Shown here one piece after another: positions 48,772 through 62,700 of a stretch of DNA of 64,000 nt (position 1 is its first letter; each line of letters opens with the position of its first letter). The position numbers were made by a program, and so were the translations under genes. This DNA is from Trichoplax adhaerens (taxonomy: Eukaryota > Placozoa > Uniplacotomia > Trichoplacea > Trichoplacidae), in NCBI RefSeq assembly GCF_000150275.1, contig NW_002060946.1, forward strand, positions 1,512,202 to 1,576,201, given 5' to 3'. The notes under the pieces are model-generated. The model ran no database searches and was not told where the DNA came from. It was given only the letters and a program-made list of their open reading frames with translations.

Positions 48772-50452
48772 ATTTTTCTGCGACGTGATGACGTATTGAT
48801 TTCGACTGGCTGGTACAGTACGGTATTGTACCAGTCGATCGGTTACAGTGTACAGTCCGCTCCCTCTCAATCCAACCAAACCATAGCTGTACTGTAGATA
48901 CACGCTACTGTATTGGAAAAATAGTACTTTCTACAGTACTAGTCGACTTTCTTTCTGCTAGTCCTTGGTACTGTACTCGTACTGGTACTAATGTTGCATC
49001 ATCCTGGTCATGGCAGAAAGATGTCATGGACTACTGCAGAAGTGTCGATCTGAGAAAAGTTTTATTCGCAGTTTCATGACTATTTGTTGTCCACTGTACA
49101 ATTGTTCAATCATCTGGTCATGGCAGAAAGATGTCATGGACTACTGCAGAAGTGTCGATCTGAGAAAGGTTTTATTCGTAGTTCCATAACTATTTGTTGT
49201 CCACTGTACAGTGTACAATTTGTTCAATCATCTGGTCATGGCAGAAAAGATGTCATGGACTACTGCAGAAGTGTCGATCTGAGAAAGGTTTTATTCGTAG
49301 TTCCATGACTATTTGTTGTCCACTGTACAATTGTTTAATCATCTGGTCATGGCAGACAGATGTCATGGACTACTGCAGAAGTGTCGATCTGAGAAAGGTT
49401 TTATTCGTAGTTCCATGACTATTTGTTGTCCACTGTACAGTGTACAATTTGTTCAATCATCTGGTCATGGCAGAAAAGATGTCATGGACTACTGCAGAAG
49501 TGTCGATCTGAGAAAGGTTCTATTCGTAGTTCCATGACTATTTGTTGTCCATAAGCGCTGTACTGTCTGTCTATCCATTGGAATGAAGAGAGGCACATGA
49601 TTGTCATTTCATGGTCAGATCTAGCACATAGATATTAACAGACAGACAAGTAATTGCATTAATCATAAAATGCAAGAGAATGAGTGCTTATGCTGTCTAG
49701 TACTAGTGATAAAGTACTACTGTTATATCGGTTGGATGGATCTTTAACTTTCAACTCTTTAAGGTCACATCATGTCATCATCAATTTGCATGATTTATGA
49801 TGTCATCCTTGACTGCAGCATAGGCATAAGCATCGGGAAATGCAAATGAATGCCATGATCAACTAGAGTATAGGTCGAGTGGAATCCATGTACATTGTAC
49901 AGGACTGTTTAGTGTCTACCATAGCCACAGAACCAGGGACTTTTAAGAAGAGAATGTTGATTACTCCCCTCCCTAAACGCCAAAAAAGCACAAACTTAGT
50001 CCATTTCTGCTCATTCTGCTAGACTCTAATGCAGAGATCGTCCATTATACTGTCAGCTGAGTCAACATACGGTACAGTTCCAAGGAGCAATCAAATAGTC
50101 GACTGGCACATTTGGAGTCTAGGCTAAAACAACAATTTTCGGTCTGTCTCTCTTTCCCTTTTTTACTAGTACCGAATAGCTACATAAGGCATAGTCGTAG
50201 AATGAATAAATAGACCACTGGGTGCAACATCATGGACGAATCCACTCGATACTGTAGATATGGTAGTCCTTGGCAACATACGTGCATGCATACAAGATAT
50301 ATAAAGTACAGTATGTATTATACACATTATGCAGTAAATTCGACATAGTCCACAGCAGAGTATTGGCTAAAACCCCTCAGTACAGGACCATCATCAGCCT
50401 AATATTATCTACTCTCTGCTGCCACAACAAGTCCCAAGCCATCCTTGTTTGG
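48772..50452. other. Divergent intergenic region between CCDC115 and BORCS6
   Basis: Dominated by GTAC-type palindromes directly upstream of CCDC115 (48815-48990) and a five-copy minisatellite (49004-49552). The three 74-codon plus-strand ORFs are one reading frame repeated by the minisatellite. Confidence 0.75.
49004..49552. repeat. Minisatellite: five copies alternating 110/118 bases (dimeric unit)
   Basis: CTGGTCATGGCAGA starts units at 49004, 49114, 49232, 49343 and 49461, giving spacings of 110, 118, 111 and 118. Units are nearly identical through ATGTCATGGACTACTGCAGA and TTCCATGACTATTTGTTGTCC. Long units carry CACTGTACAGTGTACAATTT where short units have CACTGTACAATT. The alternation shows that the most recent amplification copied a dimer of about 229 bases. 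Confidence 0.97.
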
Positions 50453-51867
50453 ATGTCTGCCATGATCATGGAGGTAAGCAACGTTGACTAATTCATTTTC
50501 AGCTATGAATTGCACAATAAATCCATTCCATAACATAGGATAAGAGGAAGCACTCTAGACTTTGTATCCATTGATTAAAAGCATTGAGTTAGAACTGCTT
50601 AAAAGAAGGATTATTTAGCTGCCGGTTCTTCTACGCCTGCTGAAGACTAGTCCCCTCTTCAATGAGATGCAGTGCTGCTATATTCCAATGATTCAATCAA
50701 TGTCTAATTTGATTTCTACAACAGAAACCTAAACGCCCAGCAATTGATATCACGGCCGTACGTGATTTGGAATCACGTGCCAATGACATTCGGGATAACC
50801 TAAACGAAATGTTAACCAAGTTAAAATCAAATATGGATCAAGTTAGTCAACAAGCTCAGTTTGCAATCAAAATAAACCTACTCTACTTAATGAAATATCG
50901 CATTCTAAACGGTCAATTCGGTATAAATTGACATTGAACACTTCTTTTAGATATCTCAAGTAACGGTGGACGGATTAAAAATTTATCAACATAGCGTTGA
51001 CGATATCTGCGACAGCTTAGATAGAAATATTCATGTAAGTACCAAAAAATACGTCAGTGAACTGAAACTTGTGCAATCTTCGCTATCAACTGTCCATCCA
51101 TGCATGAATTTGCATTGTATGGCCTGTAGTATGGGTCAATTACCACTCTTTCGGAAGTAATTTACAGCAGTTTAGCATGAATCAATTCAAAGTCGGCCGG
51201 TTGTGTGTGTCACGAGTAGTTAATACTTGCTAAACGCAGATGTTGATCAACTTTTACTTTTATTCTGTTGCCATTAATAGAGCATGTATAACCTAATGTC
51301 AAAGTGCGACGAAATTGATCGAAATATGAATCCGTTGTATGAAATGGCTGCCGAAATGTAAGTGCATGAATCGTATGTTCAATCTTATTTAGAAAGGAGA
51401 CCATTGCCGATATAATCATCATGTATAATTCAAATGCAGATACTGGTCATGGCAAGAAATCCCATACTTATTTATACAGAATAGCAAATATTTCTGTGAC
51501 CAATACAATTATGCACTTGCAATAACTGCTTATTACAGTACTCCAGTTGCTAAATCGAAATACCGCCAAATAGACTATATAGCATAATTCCACAAATTAC
51601 ATCATTTATTAATTATTATTGTTTATGATATGCTTAGCTAAAACAAATAGTTATATCATGGTACAGTAATACAGCTATATAGTCATGATATCTTATGAAA
51701 TTTACCAATTTTCTCGCATCGGTAAATATGCTGCAACCGCAGTCAACGAATATTAGACTGCAAAAACAATCGGTTTCTCATTGCACAATAACAAATGTTA
51801 GCCTATTGCTTTCCATAGAAAACAATTTCAAAAAATACTAACAGAATTAGAAGCTGAATGGAAATAG
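50453..51867 (+). CDS. BORCS6: BORCS6 (lyspersin), BORC subunit, 5 exons, 115 aa
   Basis: BORC sits on lysosomes and recruits ARL8 for kinesin-driven movement. Exons 50453-50473, 50725-50841, 50951-51034, 51281-51357 and 51819-51867 join in phase to 116 codons. The protein is essentially the helical C-terminal domain of human lyspersin: LESRANDIRDNLNEMLTKLK, then ISQVTVDGLKIYQHSVDDIC, then SMYNLMSKCDEIDRNM (human SMYTLMARCEELDRAL), ending ILTELEAEWK. The long disordered N-terminus of the human protein is absent. The first exon is tiny (MSAMIME) and its frame stays open upstream to 50270. The start could therefore be earlier, although the upstream translation has no protein character. Divergent from CCDC115. 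Confidence 0.88.
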
Positions 51868-53249
51868 AATTCTTTTCAACAAGATGGATATGCTGTATCA
51901 GGTGCAATCACTAGCTGCAGTATTACTAATCAGTTTTATCAATTTAGCTAAAATATAACGAAGTCCAAATGTGATCAAAAATCCAATGTTGGAAGTGATA
52001 CAGAAGTCAGACTTGTAAGTTTCTCACTTACAAACTTGTATTGTTTCATGTGCAAATCGTTTCAATCAATGCAATGTTTTATTGCAAACGTGGAAGTAAA
52101 TTCCTATCACCTGTAAATGAAACTTCTGAATATATCCAATCTTCTCTACCAAGCTAGACAACTTTATAAACCTTGTACAGTATATCATTAGTGTATTCTA
52201 TAAATGCGCCTGTAATATACTTATATAATATTCGTGCATAACGTAAACTGTATATACAGCATAAGCCTTTGTTATTCCATGGTGTATTCCTAAATTCTAT
52301 CATGTAACTATTGCTCTGTTAACACATTTTGATTGTAATTGCATCATACTGGCTTGGAATAATCTCAGATACAGATCGCATACCATTCATTCAAGCTCAG
52401 TATGGTGTAGGCTTCGATAAAAAGACCGTACGATTCATTAAGCAACACGATTACATTGAAATACTATTATTTAATTTCATAACTGTAATAAAAATTAACT
52501 AAAAAATGAATGCAAACATAATAAATTGCACAGATTACATTCCCAGATAAACAAATAAATTTATTTTATTTCTTGACTACACCTCTGGACAAGTTTTATA
52601 AACACAAAATTATCTAAATTTATCTTTATGAATTTAGATATATCTGTGTAAACGAAAGTATATCTAAAAATTAAAATATTCATTGCTGGCAAGCATAAAA
52701 CATGAATTTCACGAATAAAATTAGAAAGTTATGAAACAAGCTGCACCGGTTCTAGCTGTCATTTAATATATGATACTCGGCATAGTATACAGAAAGATAG
52801 CATGAAATAAACAACATAATTATATTTGCTTCGACATGCAAGTGCATCCTGAATAAATTATTCATACAACTTTTTAGCCTATTAAAAGAGATCTATAGAT
52901 TTAAGCCTATGTGTATACATCTTAGTGTTTAGGTAGCAATTAATTATTCTTTAAAATTATTTCGTTGTTAAACTTCTATCTGATCTATATAAACATCGAT
53001 ACTATTGTAAAGCCTGCCTCTTATTTATTAATTAATGGGTAGTGTTCTATTAGAAATGGAGCTTTGTAATTATCATTGTAGTACTGTAATAAACATAACG
53101 GGTGAATACGAATGTAGCCATTTATACTTGTTAAGTGATCGATTGAAATTGCATATTTGTGCGAGATAATCTATAGCTTCTCGTTATTATAATATATCGG
53201 TACCTGTATAGTATACAGTGTAGACGTACGAATACTGGCTATCAATATT
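51868..53249. other. Convergent intergenic region between BORCS6 and membrane-protein paralogue A
   Basis: AT-rich unique sequence; I see no exon, repeat array or RNA gene. Confidence 0.6.
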
Positions 53250-56200
53250 TTATCTATGAATAGGATGAGTGAATGCCATTCGTACTATTTGAGTAATCGG
53301 CTGAAATTCGATACCTCTCTTGCAAAATAAACGATAGCCTCTTCTATATTGTATTAAACTTGCCATCAATACTTCAGTTGTCGTTTCTTCATCAGGTTCG
53401 TTTACTTTAAGATATCTCATAGATAATATCGTAGCGATATAAACTATTGGTGTACTAGCAATAGTTGCATTTAACGATATAAATGACCATTTGTTCGAAT
53501 CCAATAAAACTGTAAATATAAACGTAACAAGTAAACATGTAGTAATTATAATATTATATAAAATTTGCCAAAGATTCAACGATACTTCAGGAGCATAGTA
53601 TCGTATATAATCGAATAGTTCTGAAGGTATTCCAATACACTCACAATCATCGATGTTATTTATTTTGTAATAGACTTGACTTAACTTTACTCGATAGTAT
53701 TCGACCTTTTTATCACTTAAGTGTTGACTAATGCATGCTAGCAATTCATTTAATCCATCATTGTATCCATGATAGAAATAGATATTATAATCGGGCGATA
53801 GTGTTACTTGGACAAAATCGTCATGTAATAGATTATATTGAAAGACGACTTTAGACATTCCAACTACTAATTCATAGTGATTTAATACTACGTATTGTAA
53901 ATATCGTCGAACATAATATTCTATTTGGCTGTCTTGTAACATTTCAGGTAAATCAATTGTTATTATAGGATTGTTAAGATCTTCCGAGACGACGAAATAG
54001 ATTTCCAGCTTTCCTTGTTTAGCAGTTAATATGTCATCGATTTTAGATTCTACACTCTGTTGTAACTTGATAATACGTTTAGGAAGCATATATCCTTTGC
54101 TTGCATACGAATCGATCAATTTTGTAATATAGTGTACATAAGGTATAATAACGACAATGACGATACTAAAGTAAACGGAATGGGTGATAATAAATATCGT
54201 AACATTGATAATAATACGGCAAATGACTTGAAAAGTTAGCCAAAATGTTACTATAGTAATTGTAGAATACAAAAACGCTATGAGAAATAAGATAGGCGAT
54301 ACTATGATATTAAAGCGCTTCAATTCGGAACTTGTAAATAGAAAATATCGTTTTAATTTCAAGGTAAGAACCTCACACATAAATAATGCAATTCGTAGTA
54401 GTTCAATAGGGCCGAAAATAAAGAAGGGTAGACAAACTAGGAGCGTAAGTAGACCCTTAATGAATTTCATAAAATGGCAAGACGTTAAATGATTTATAAT
54501 ATCTTTGAGACGAGTTATAAATTGTAGGTGTAAATGTCCAAAATTACTTCGAGTTAAGACTTTATAATTTGATGTTGATAGGGGAAGAAGACGCTGATAC
54601 GATGATGAGTTAGTTAACCAGAATTGTTTTAGATGGGCTAATATTATAATTAAGGTACAAAAACAATGAATACCCCCGAAAATTGATAGCCAAAATCTAA
54701 TCTCGTAGAGCATAGATAGAGGCTGCACAGCGGGTAAAATCATGAAGAAAGGAGGAAATATTTGTAAACCAATAGAAATGAATGTTCCAGTAAATCCAGC
54801 AAAGAATAATAGAATATAAATTAAGCTGCATTGGATTTGTAGCCAACGATTTTTGCTAGAACCGGTAGTTTCTCGGAGATAGAAATATCCGACTGTCTGC
54901 AACTTTACTTGGTTCAAAACAGAAACGCTAACTGAATCAATTTCCGTATTCCTAACAATAAACATATAACAGTTGTCAGCAATAAGGAGCCGATTTGTAG
55001 CTATCAAAATTTTTATCGTTTTCATTACACAGATTTGATTTGTATATCGTTGCATTACTATTCCTTACAACAGGAACAAAAGTTATGCATAAAAAGTATA
55101 TAATGTGTTAAAGCTTGTACCTTTTGTTAATAATATTTAGAAGACATACTATTCGAAGTCATAAAATACACATGGAAGTATTTTGGCGATTTTAAATGCA
55201 AAGAATTTGGATTTAATGGATTTTATAGCTTAGTCACTACTAAATGTTAATCTTTCTATTGATTTTAGCTCATTTTGTAGTGTACAAATAGATTCATCAA
55301 AATAGAACTACTTTAAAAATAAGATGTGACAATAAAATCATCACATACAATATCTACAAATTTACCCTAAAATTATCCATCAATTCGCTTCGAATCATTG
55401 CACTTAATATAGCTAAATTGAATTTACTAATCTCTAAATATTGAATCCAGAGCCGTACTTAGCATGTTTTTTATCAGATACTGAAGCGTATCAGGCTAGA
55501 AATTGTTGACATGAAATTATGGAATTTTCCATCACGCAAAGGGAAAATCTAAAATTACACCGCTGTACATGATATATATAGTACATGCCTGTGTCTAAAA
55601 ATATCACAGATCATGTTTCTAATTTCATAGCTGCTAGGTTTTATGTATTTTTGGGATAGTATTTTGTAAAATTACGTTATACTAACATAAAATTAAATAC
55701 CATTGCTGATGATAAGGACTTACTTTTCTAGGGTGTCCAGATAGGAACTAATAACTTTAGCCAATATATTTCCACCCAAAACTGTGCTCAAAATAATAGT
55801 AAATATCCTCATTATTGGCACATACCATGCGATAGTTTGAGGTTTTAAACATTTGTTAATATTAATCTCGGAATCTGATTCTTTATATTCACAACATGAA
55901 TAATCAGCTGTACCAAGATCACTTGTTTTATTCTTTAAAAAGTTTCTTCTGCATAAAGAGCCACTTTTTTCGCTAGAACTATTTTTACTATTATTTGATC
56001 GAATTAATTGAACCAAAGTTTTAAACACAATCAATTCTCGACAAGTATCATTAGCATGTATATAACAGCCTTCAGGAGATTCCATAACATGGACTTGTAG
56101 AGAAGATGCAAAGATCACGTATAGACTTAAGCTCGTAGTAATATAATCACTGGGTAATGCAAAAATAGCCCGGCCATAATCATTTCTTAACCACGCATAA

Positions 56201-56466
56201 AATGTACCCTGTTCTTCATGTCGGGGTCGAATGGGTTGACTGTCGTTTTCTTTACATAGGTAGAAAAACACAACGCGGATCGATGGAGATTTAATTTTAT
56301 TCTTGAAGTTGTTATATGTTTGAGTTTCTTCTAATATGCTTAATTGGCAATTAGAATAGCATTGGTGATCGTCAATATTATCAGAATTGACGTAGTGAAC
56401 GAATATAAATAGGCATAAAGTGGATAACCAAACAGATATCCTAAAGGAATTGGATTTGTAACCCAT
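53250..56466 (-). CDS. Unrecognised polytopic membrane protein, tandem paralogue A, 2 exons, 814 aa
   Basis: Exons 55724-56466 and 53250-54951 join through a phase-2 intron (GTAAGT ... GTTAG, 772 bases) to 815 codons. Exon 1 gives a signal peptide (WLSTLCLFIFVHYVNS), then an ectodomain of about 190 residues with ordered cysteines (CYSNC, EGCY, TCRE, LCRRN, YSCC, NKCL), then WYVP and a membrane span. Exon 2 gives about seven more spans in two clusters. A soluble stretch of about 200 residues separates them (GKLEIYFVVSEDLNN, ITIDLPEM, MSKVVFQYN). After it come YIRYYAPEVSLNLWQ, two further spans and a C-terminal RGYRLFCKRGIEFQP. I recognise no family. The topology suggests a cell-surface receptor, channel or transporter but fixes none. 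An internal ATG in exon 2 (55055) would give a 601-aa product lacking the ectodomain; the matching copy B makes the spliced form much likelier. Confidence 0.85.
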
Positions 56467-59400
56467 CGGACGAACTAGCGTAAGCTAAATCGTGAAATCA
56501 ATATAGAATGGATTTAGAGATGAGTAAATTTTACTATATTCTACTGATATGACTAAGTTGCTTCAAAAATGTAATACCTTCTAAACTTGGTAGGTGTAGT
56601 GTTTGGGTATTACAACCCCTTAGGTTCGTATTCGTCTAACTCAAAATCTGAGATATTAGAATTGAGCAAATCTCTAATATGACACAACGTGACACAAGAT
56701 TAATAGGTTAAGGTATCTTGATTCAACAAATGGGTGCTGATTCGTTAGTACCCCACTACCTAACACTAAATATTAAATTACTTTCTTAAATAGACGTTAC
56801 CTTTAACGATTGAACAGAATTCGATTTCTATCAATTTATTCATCGATTAAATCCATCTACTAATATCCACTGGTAATGTCCTGTATAATTGTACTGGTAG
56901 GGAACAAGACCTTTGAACTAATTTTAAGCACAGTGGTGAGTCTAACTTGTTTATTATTCTTAGCATTCCTGCAAAGTGTTTTTTTCAATTTTCATACTAG
57001 GCCATAGCGTGAACTGTTTCCAGGCACTGTGGTGTTTTTGAGCTGAATTTGGCAATCAATAAACAATCATGAATGCCCTCAATCGTGACCACATAGAAAG
57101 ACTGCCGTAGCTTGATTTGTCGATGATCCTCGCCAACATATTTATTATTTATTCATTCTTTTTTGCGTCAAGTTGCTAAAGATAACACAGTCCATATAAT
57201 GGGTTATATCTTGTGCCTCTTCTATTATAAAGCATGCCAAATATGATTAGATTTTACAATCTCATCAGTAATACTTATCGTATGGATACACGTATAGCGT
57301 ATTATAAATCAATTTAGATAGTAATATTTCATATGAATTTTATACCTGAAGAAATTGATTTGCGCGTATTAAACTCAATATAATAAATATCACCATCACT
57401 TTGGACTAAAGCAAATGAGTATCCATATAACCACATGCACAGCTCGTGAGAACGGAGATTAGACAGAAATTGTTACGCTATAATTATCAACGCTATGACA
57501 TAATAATCAAAAGGAATTACAGGCAATGATAACATTTTTGTAAAAGTTTTATTTAAGTTTCGATTAACAAAAGATAAATTGCTATTCAATTGATGAAGAT
57601 ACTGTAAATGGATTGGTTGCATTGATAATACGTGTATTAATTTAAAACATCTACGGTTTTAAATATTATCTATCTGATAGCACTAATAACGTTTTAGTAA
57701 GTCTTATACAGCTTGAATTGCTTATCAGATTAGGTTCCAACTTCTTTTAAATCACAAACTGTAAACTAGCTCTTGTTGTTAAAAGTACACAATATTGACT
57801 GTTGGTAATTTATAGGAATGCTTTCAATAAGTCATTGACGTCGATAGTAGTGCTTCAAAAGTGTGTATCAAATGGTCTCTCTTTCTAAATCGAACTATAG
57901 TAGCACCCAGTATCAGCGGAGTATATAGCACTATCTAGTTATTTGGAAGGTCAACGTTATTTATAATAAATAACTTGGTAAGGCCGAAGTTAAACATTTT
58001 GTTTGATAACAGCAATAATTAATCAGTAGAAATATATTGTATTTTGCAATAGCTTGTACTATATTCTTCAAACAAGCCTACAAGTACAGGAATTTTATTA
58101 CAGACAATGTTAAGATACAACATAAAGGATACTACACTAGGTTAAAAGCAGTTACGATGATGCAATTATCAAATATTAATAGCAAAAAATGCCACTTTCA
58201 TTAGCTCTGCGTATTGATTTATTACTGAATCATTTTAAATTATAAATGAAAACTAATACAATCCAGATATTTTAATAAGTTGCTACATTAATCAGGTATG
58301 CTACGGCATAAAGTAGGTACTTGTCATGGCATTAGATCATCGTGATTTATTAGTTTGTAGAATTGATTGGTATACAGTAGATACGGCAGCTTATTATCAG
58401 AGTTATAGTTATAGGCCAGCTTATGTACCCTGCAGTGTTTATACTCAGAAAATATCAATTATTCTGCATACGGTAGAAATAAATGTAATCTTTGCCTATT
58501 TCCATGTTTAGGTTATACGGCTAATGTATAATTTTAGAAATATACCAATACCTATATTGATAATATTTAGAGCGTAAGCTTATGATATAATAGGTGTATC
58601 AATCAGTGCTATGTAGTAGCAGTAGAATCTTTAATTTACATACAGTATAGTGATATGTTATCGGCCTCAGGAGATGTAGCTGTTGTTTAACGGTTTGCGT
58701 GAGTAATGTTACGTAAGAACATGTAAATAGTATTTAAGCTTTTTGCATGAAGTAGTAAGTGGTTTGATAATTTACAGTTTACATATAAGTGGATGATCTC
58801 GATTGTTTCTGCCGTGAAACTTGAGAAAAAAGTTTATAGTTGTCATGGAGAACTGATCTTGAAAAGGAGTTCAAGATATAAAAAGATCAGAGAAATATCT
58901 CTGATGTAGTTTTGTCGCAAGAATTTTGTTTTATTTAAATGTTATAGGATTAATTCCAAAATAAAAGCGTGATGGTGCAAAATAGAACCAAAGACACTAA
59001 TAGCCATTTAATCAGGAACCCAGTATGTAATTAGATGGATTGGATACGTAGATAGCGATTTGAGATTACAATCACAAATACCGAGAGTGTTAAGAAAAGT
59101 TGCTTCCTCTATAATAACTATATAAAAATTTTATATTTTAATACCAATTAATATTAAAGGTTTGATTTTTCTAGGTCCTAAGCATTCTGTAAAAATGCCT
59201 AAGTAAGGTGCTACGTTAGTTAGTCCATTCAATCATTTCCAGGACAGGTTTACTACATACTACATAATATAAACTGGCTATAAGTTGTATTTAATCCTTA
59301 TCTATGAGTATTGATTTAAATTTGCTATTGTAATTAACTGTGAAGACATAAAAGCTAAAATTTATATATATAATCAATACAAGACGACATAAATGTATTT

Positions 59401-59775
59401 AAAAATAAGATACATGGATGATGTATATTTACAAACTATAATCTCACCAAATTAATATCTTGATGGCTTAAAGGGCGTCAAGTTATATATAAACGATTTA
59501 GTGCGAATAGCCTTAAATAACCTAATTACTAGCAGCTATAATCAATAGTGCAAGAATTATATCATGACTCTGGCCATTATCCCTTTAGCAGCTACGAATT
59601 ATGGCCATAATCTTATAGCGTCAAATAAAATTACATTTTATCCGTAATCATAATAGTATGAGACTTGAATTTATCTTATTATATAAATTTCCATACTTGC
59701 CACAATTACGTTTTCTTGATATTATATACCACACATATTACTCTACATTCTAAAAACATATTTAAATTTATTCAA
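56467..59775. other. Spacer between tandem paralogues A and B
   Basis: 3.3 kb, AT-rich, with no exon that I can support. It should contain the promoter of copy A (near 56.5 kb) and the 3' end of copy B. I could not see a third, decayed copy. Confidence 0.6.
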
Positions 59776-62700
59776 TTAAACGCGATACAGAAGCCCATCG
59801 CGAGGTTGGCTGTTGTAATTAATGGCCTCAGCTCTTTCATTTTGGCGATTACGATAAGAAAAAAGGATTCTCTTCAGCTGTTCAAAAGGTTGGAATTCAA
59901 TGCCTCTTGTACAGAAAAATCGATAGCCTCTATGATACTGAAGAATGTTTGTTAGCAGAATCATATCGGCCGTCGGACCAGCAACCTCGGAAATAGTCAA
60001 ATATTTTAATGACAGTGTTGTGGTAATATAGACAGATGGTATATTGGCAGCTGCAGCGCTAATCGTAAAGATCGTCGGCAGATTGGAATCGAGTAGGATG
60101 GTCAAGCAGAAGGTTAGAAATATTCCAGTGGTTATTGAAACATTAAGGAAAACGCGCCATAGATTAAGAGATATTTCTGGAGCATAATATCGAAGATAAT
60201 AAAAGAGTTCTAATGGAATTCCAACGCATGGAAAATCATCAATATTTTCGATCGGATAATAAATTTGAGTCAATTTGCTGCAAAATTCTTCCTCAGTTAG
60301 ATTTTTTAAATGCTCACCAATTGAATCTGTTAATTGACTTAACTGTAAATTACAGCTCTTAGTGAGATAATCTTGATTAAGCTGTGGCAAAGTTACTTTT
60401 ACTTTATCCTCTTGTCTTTCATATTGGAACGTAATTTTAGACACTCCATCGACTAGAGTACGATGGTTAGCCTTAATTAGCTCTTGTAAATTTTCACAAA
60501 TCTGCTGTCTTATAGTTTGTTCATTTAGCATTTCTGGTACATCAATAGCAATATTTTCATCCTTACTATTGCGAGATAGCTTAAAGTATACATGTAGTGT
60601 GCCTGATTTTGCTGTATATACCTCCCGGACCTTTTTCGTTACGACTTCTTTTAATCTAAGAACTTTTTGAGGTATCATATGTTCCTTCCTTCTGTACGCA
60701 TCAATAATTCTGATCACGTAAAACACGTAAGGAACAACAAGGATTATAACCACGCTGAAATAGACAGAATGAGCTATTATAAAAGCTGTAGATGTAATTA
60801 TTACCTTAACCACAAATTGCAAAAATAACCAAATGCCGAAGATGGTCAATACAGAATACATTAGGGCTGCAATAGCAAACAGTGTCGATATTAAGCGATA
60901 CGTTGGTGTTGCTCTAGATGTCGTAGGCAGGAGGTTATTAGCCATATTTAATGATAAGATGTCGGTAATAAATAGAACAATGCGAATAATTTCAATCCTT
61001 GCCAAGATCACAAATGGCAGGCATATAAATATTGAAAAACAAGTTTGGATAAAACTTATAGAACTTCCCGATCTCCAATAAGCTACGGCATCTTTCATGT
61101 AATTAGTAAACTGGAAATGTAATTGTCGATGACTATTACCAGTAAAGCATTTAAATGATTTATCTTGCGATTGCTTGGATCGAATTGGAGAGTTTACGCA
61201 GCAAAATTGCTTCAAGTGAGGCAATACAACAATCGTTGTTAGCAACGCATAGCAATAACCCACGATTGAGACACCGAAGTAGATCTTTCGTGGTATTTTA
61301 ATGTCGTAAATTCTAGGGTGGAACTGAAAATACGCAGGAAATATCTGAAAGGTAACCGACAGTATTGCTCCAGCAAAAGCAATTAATGCCAGTAAAATGA
61401 GCTTGAAACAGTAACCAAGCTGCTTGCATCGACTTTTTTCGTCCAGTTTACGTAAGTAAAAATATCCAATGGCATGAAATTGTAAAGAATTCAAGATCCG
61501 AATCTTTTGAGAGTTTTCTGTGGTTGTTCTATTAAAGTAATTACGTAAATGAAATTAACAGTTAGTAATTTAAAGCGATACTGTGGTAAAATTTTTATTG
61601 AGAAAGAGCGTAAATAGAAATTGCTCAAAAAGCTCGTATAAGAAGTATTTAACGATCTGCACATGTTAACTAGAAATAACCTATTCCATTTAGCTTGATC
61701 GCTGTTGATAGACTACTTAATACAACCTAAATTACAACAAATTTTACCATGTCAGTATCATAGCGCTTGAAGTAGTAAGCTAATCATATTAGAAATCCTA
61801 TACTTTAATAAAATTGTACAGAATGGGAATGGTTGGGCTACTCATTCAGTGTTTTCAAAGTAAATAATGTTACCGGTATTTTACGGCTGATTGCAAGGAA
61901 ATGACTAAATGTAACTATAGTGCTGAAAGTAATCTATACATTCTAATTTATCCCATAGTATCTAAATTTCTATCCTTTGGTTTCTTACCTATGAGAAGAT
62001 ATGCATAACTGATACCCAATAAGTATAAATAATTTAGCGATAGAATTTCATGCTTTAAGTCTTATGCATATACAGCTATTCTGAATCACTAAGTACATAT
62101 GGTAATAATAATTTAATTTTGAGAGATTCTACCTGATAGTACCGTAATCCTGAAATAGCAAAAATTGTAGCTGGATGGATCATGTCAATATAACATGTTC
62201 AATAGGCTATCATTCGTAATATGTAGTATTGTAACATAGCATACAGCACATGACACTTACTTTCCACGAGAGTCCATATAGCCATTGATACATTTGACCA
62301 TAAAGGCTACACTGATTGGGATGCTGATAATAATTGTCAGCATCTGCATATAGGGAACATACCAATCAATTGGCTCGCGCACCAGGCATTTATTAATATC
62401 AACCACAAATTCTATATCATCTTCATTGCAGCATGAATAGATGACAGTAGTAGGATTAGCACCAATTTCTGCAGAATAATTCCTTCTGCAGATAGTACCA
62501 CAAATTGACTTCGGAGGGCATAGACTTGGCAATCGAATAAATTTGGTTAAAGCAGTAAATATCAAATGGCGTCTACATTGTAATGGCAGCGCATTATAGC
62601 AGCCTGGTTTTGTCTCGTTGAGGTTGATGGTGAAATTTTGCGTAAATACCGAGGGTAGACCTAATGTTGAACTCATATAGTTGCTTGATAAGGAGAAAAT

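Noticed and set aside
49084-49537. Three similar 74-codon ORFs, as a possible repeated peptide gene
   Set aside because: Same frame of a minisatellite unit; no start context, splice sites or protein character.
50270-50452. Longer N-terminus for BORCS6 starting at 50270
   Set aside because: The frame is open but the translation has no conserved character, and the human N-terminus is unrelated low complexity; kept only as an alternative start.
53250-55055. 601-aa single-exon gene model for paralogue A
   Set aside because: It ignores a strong acceptor (GTTAG at 54952) that joins in phase to the signal-peptide exon; copy B shows the same architecture.
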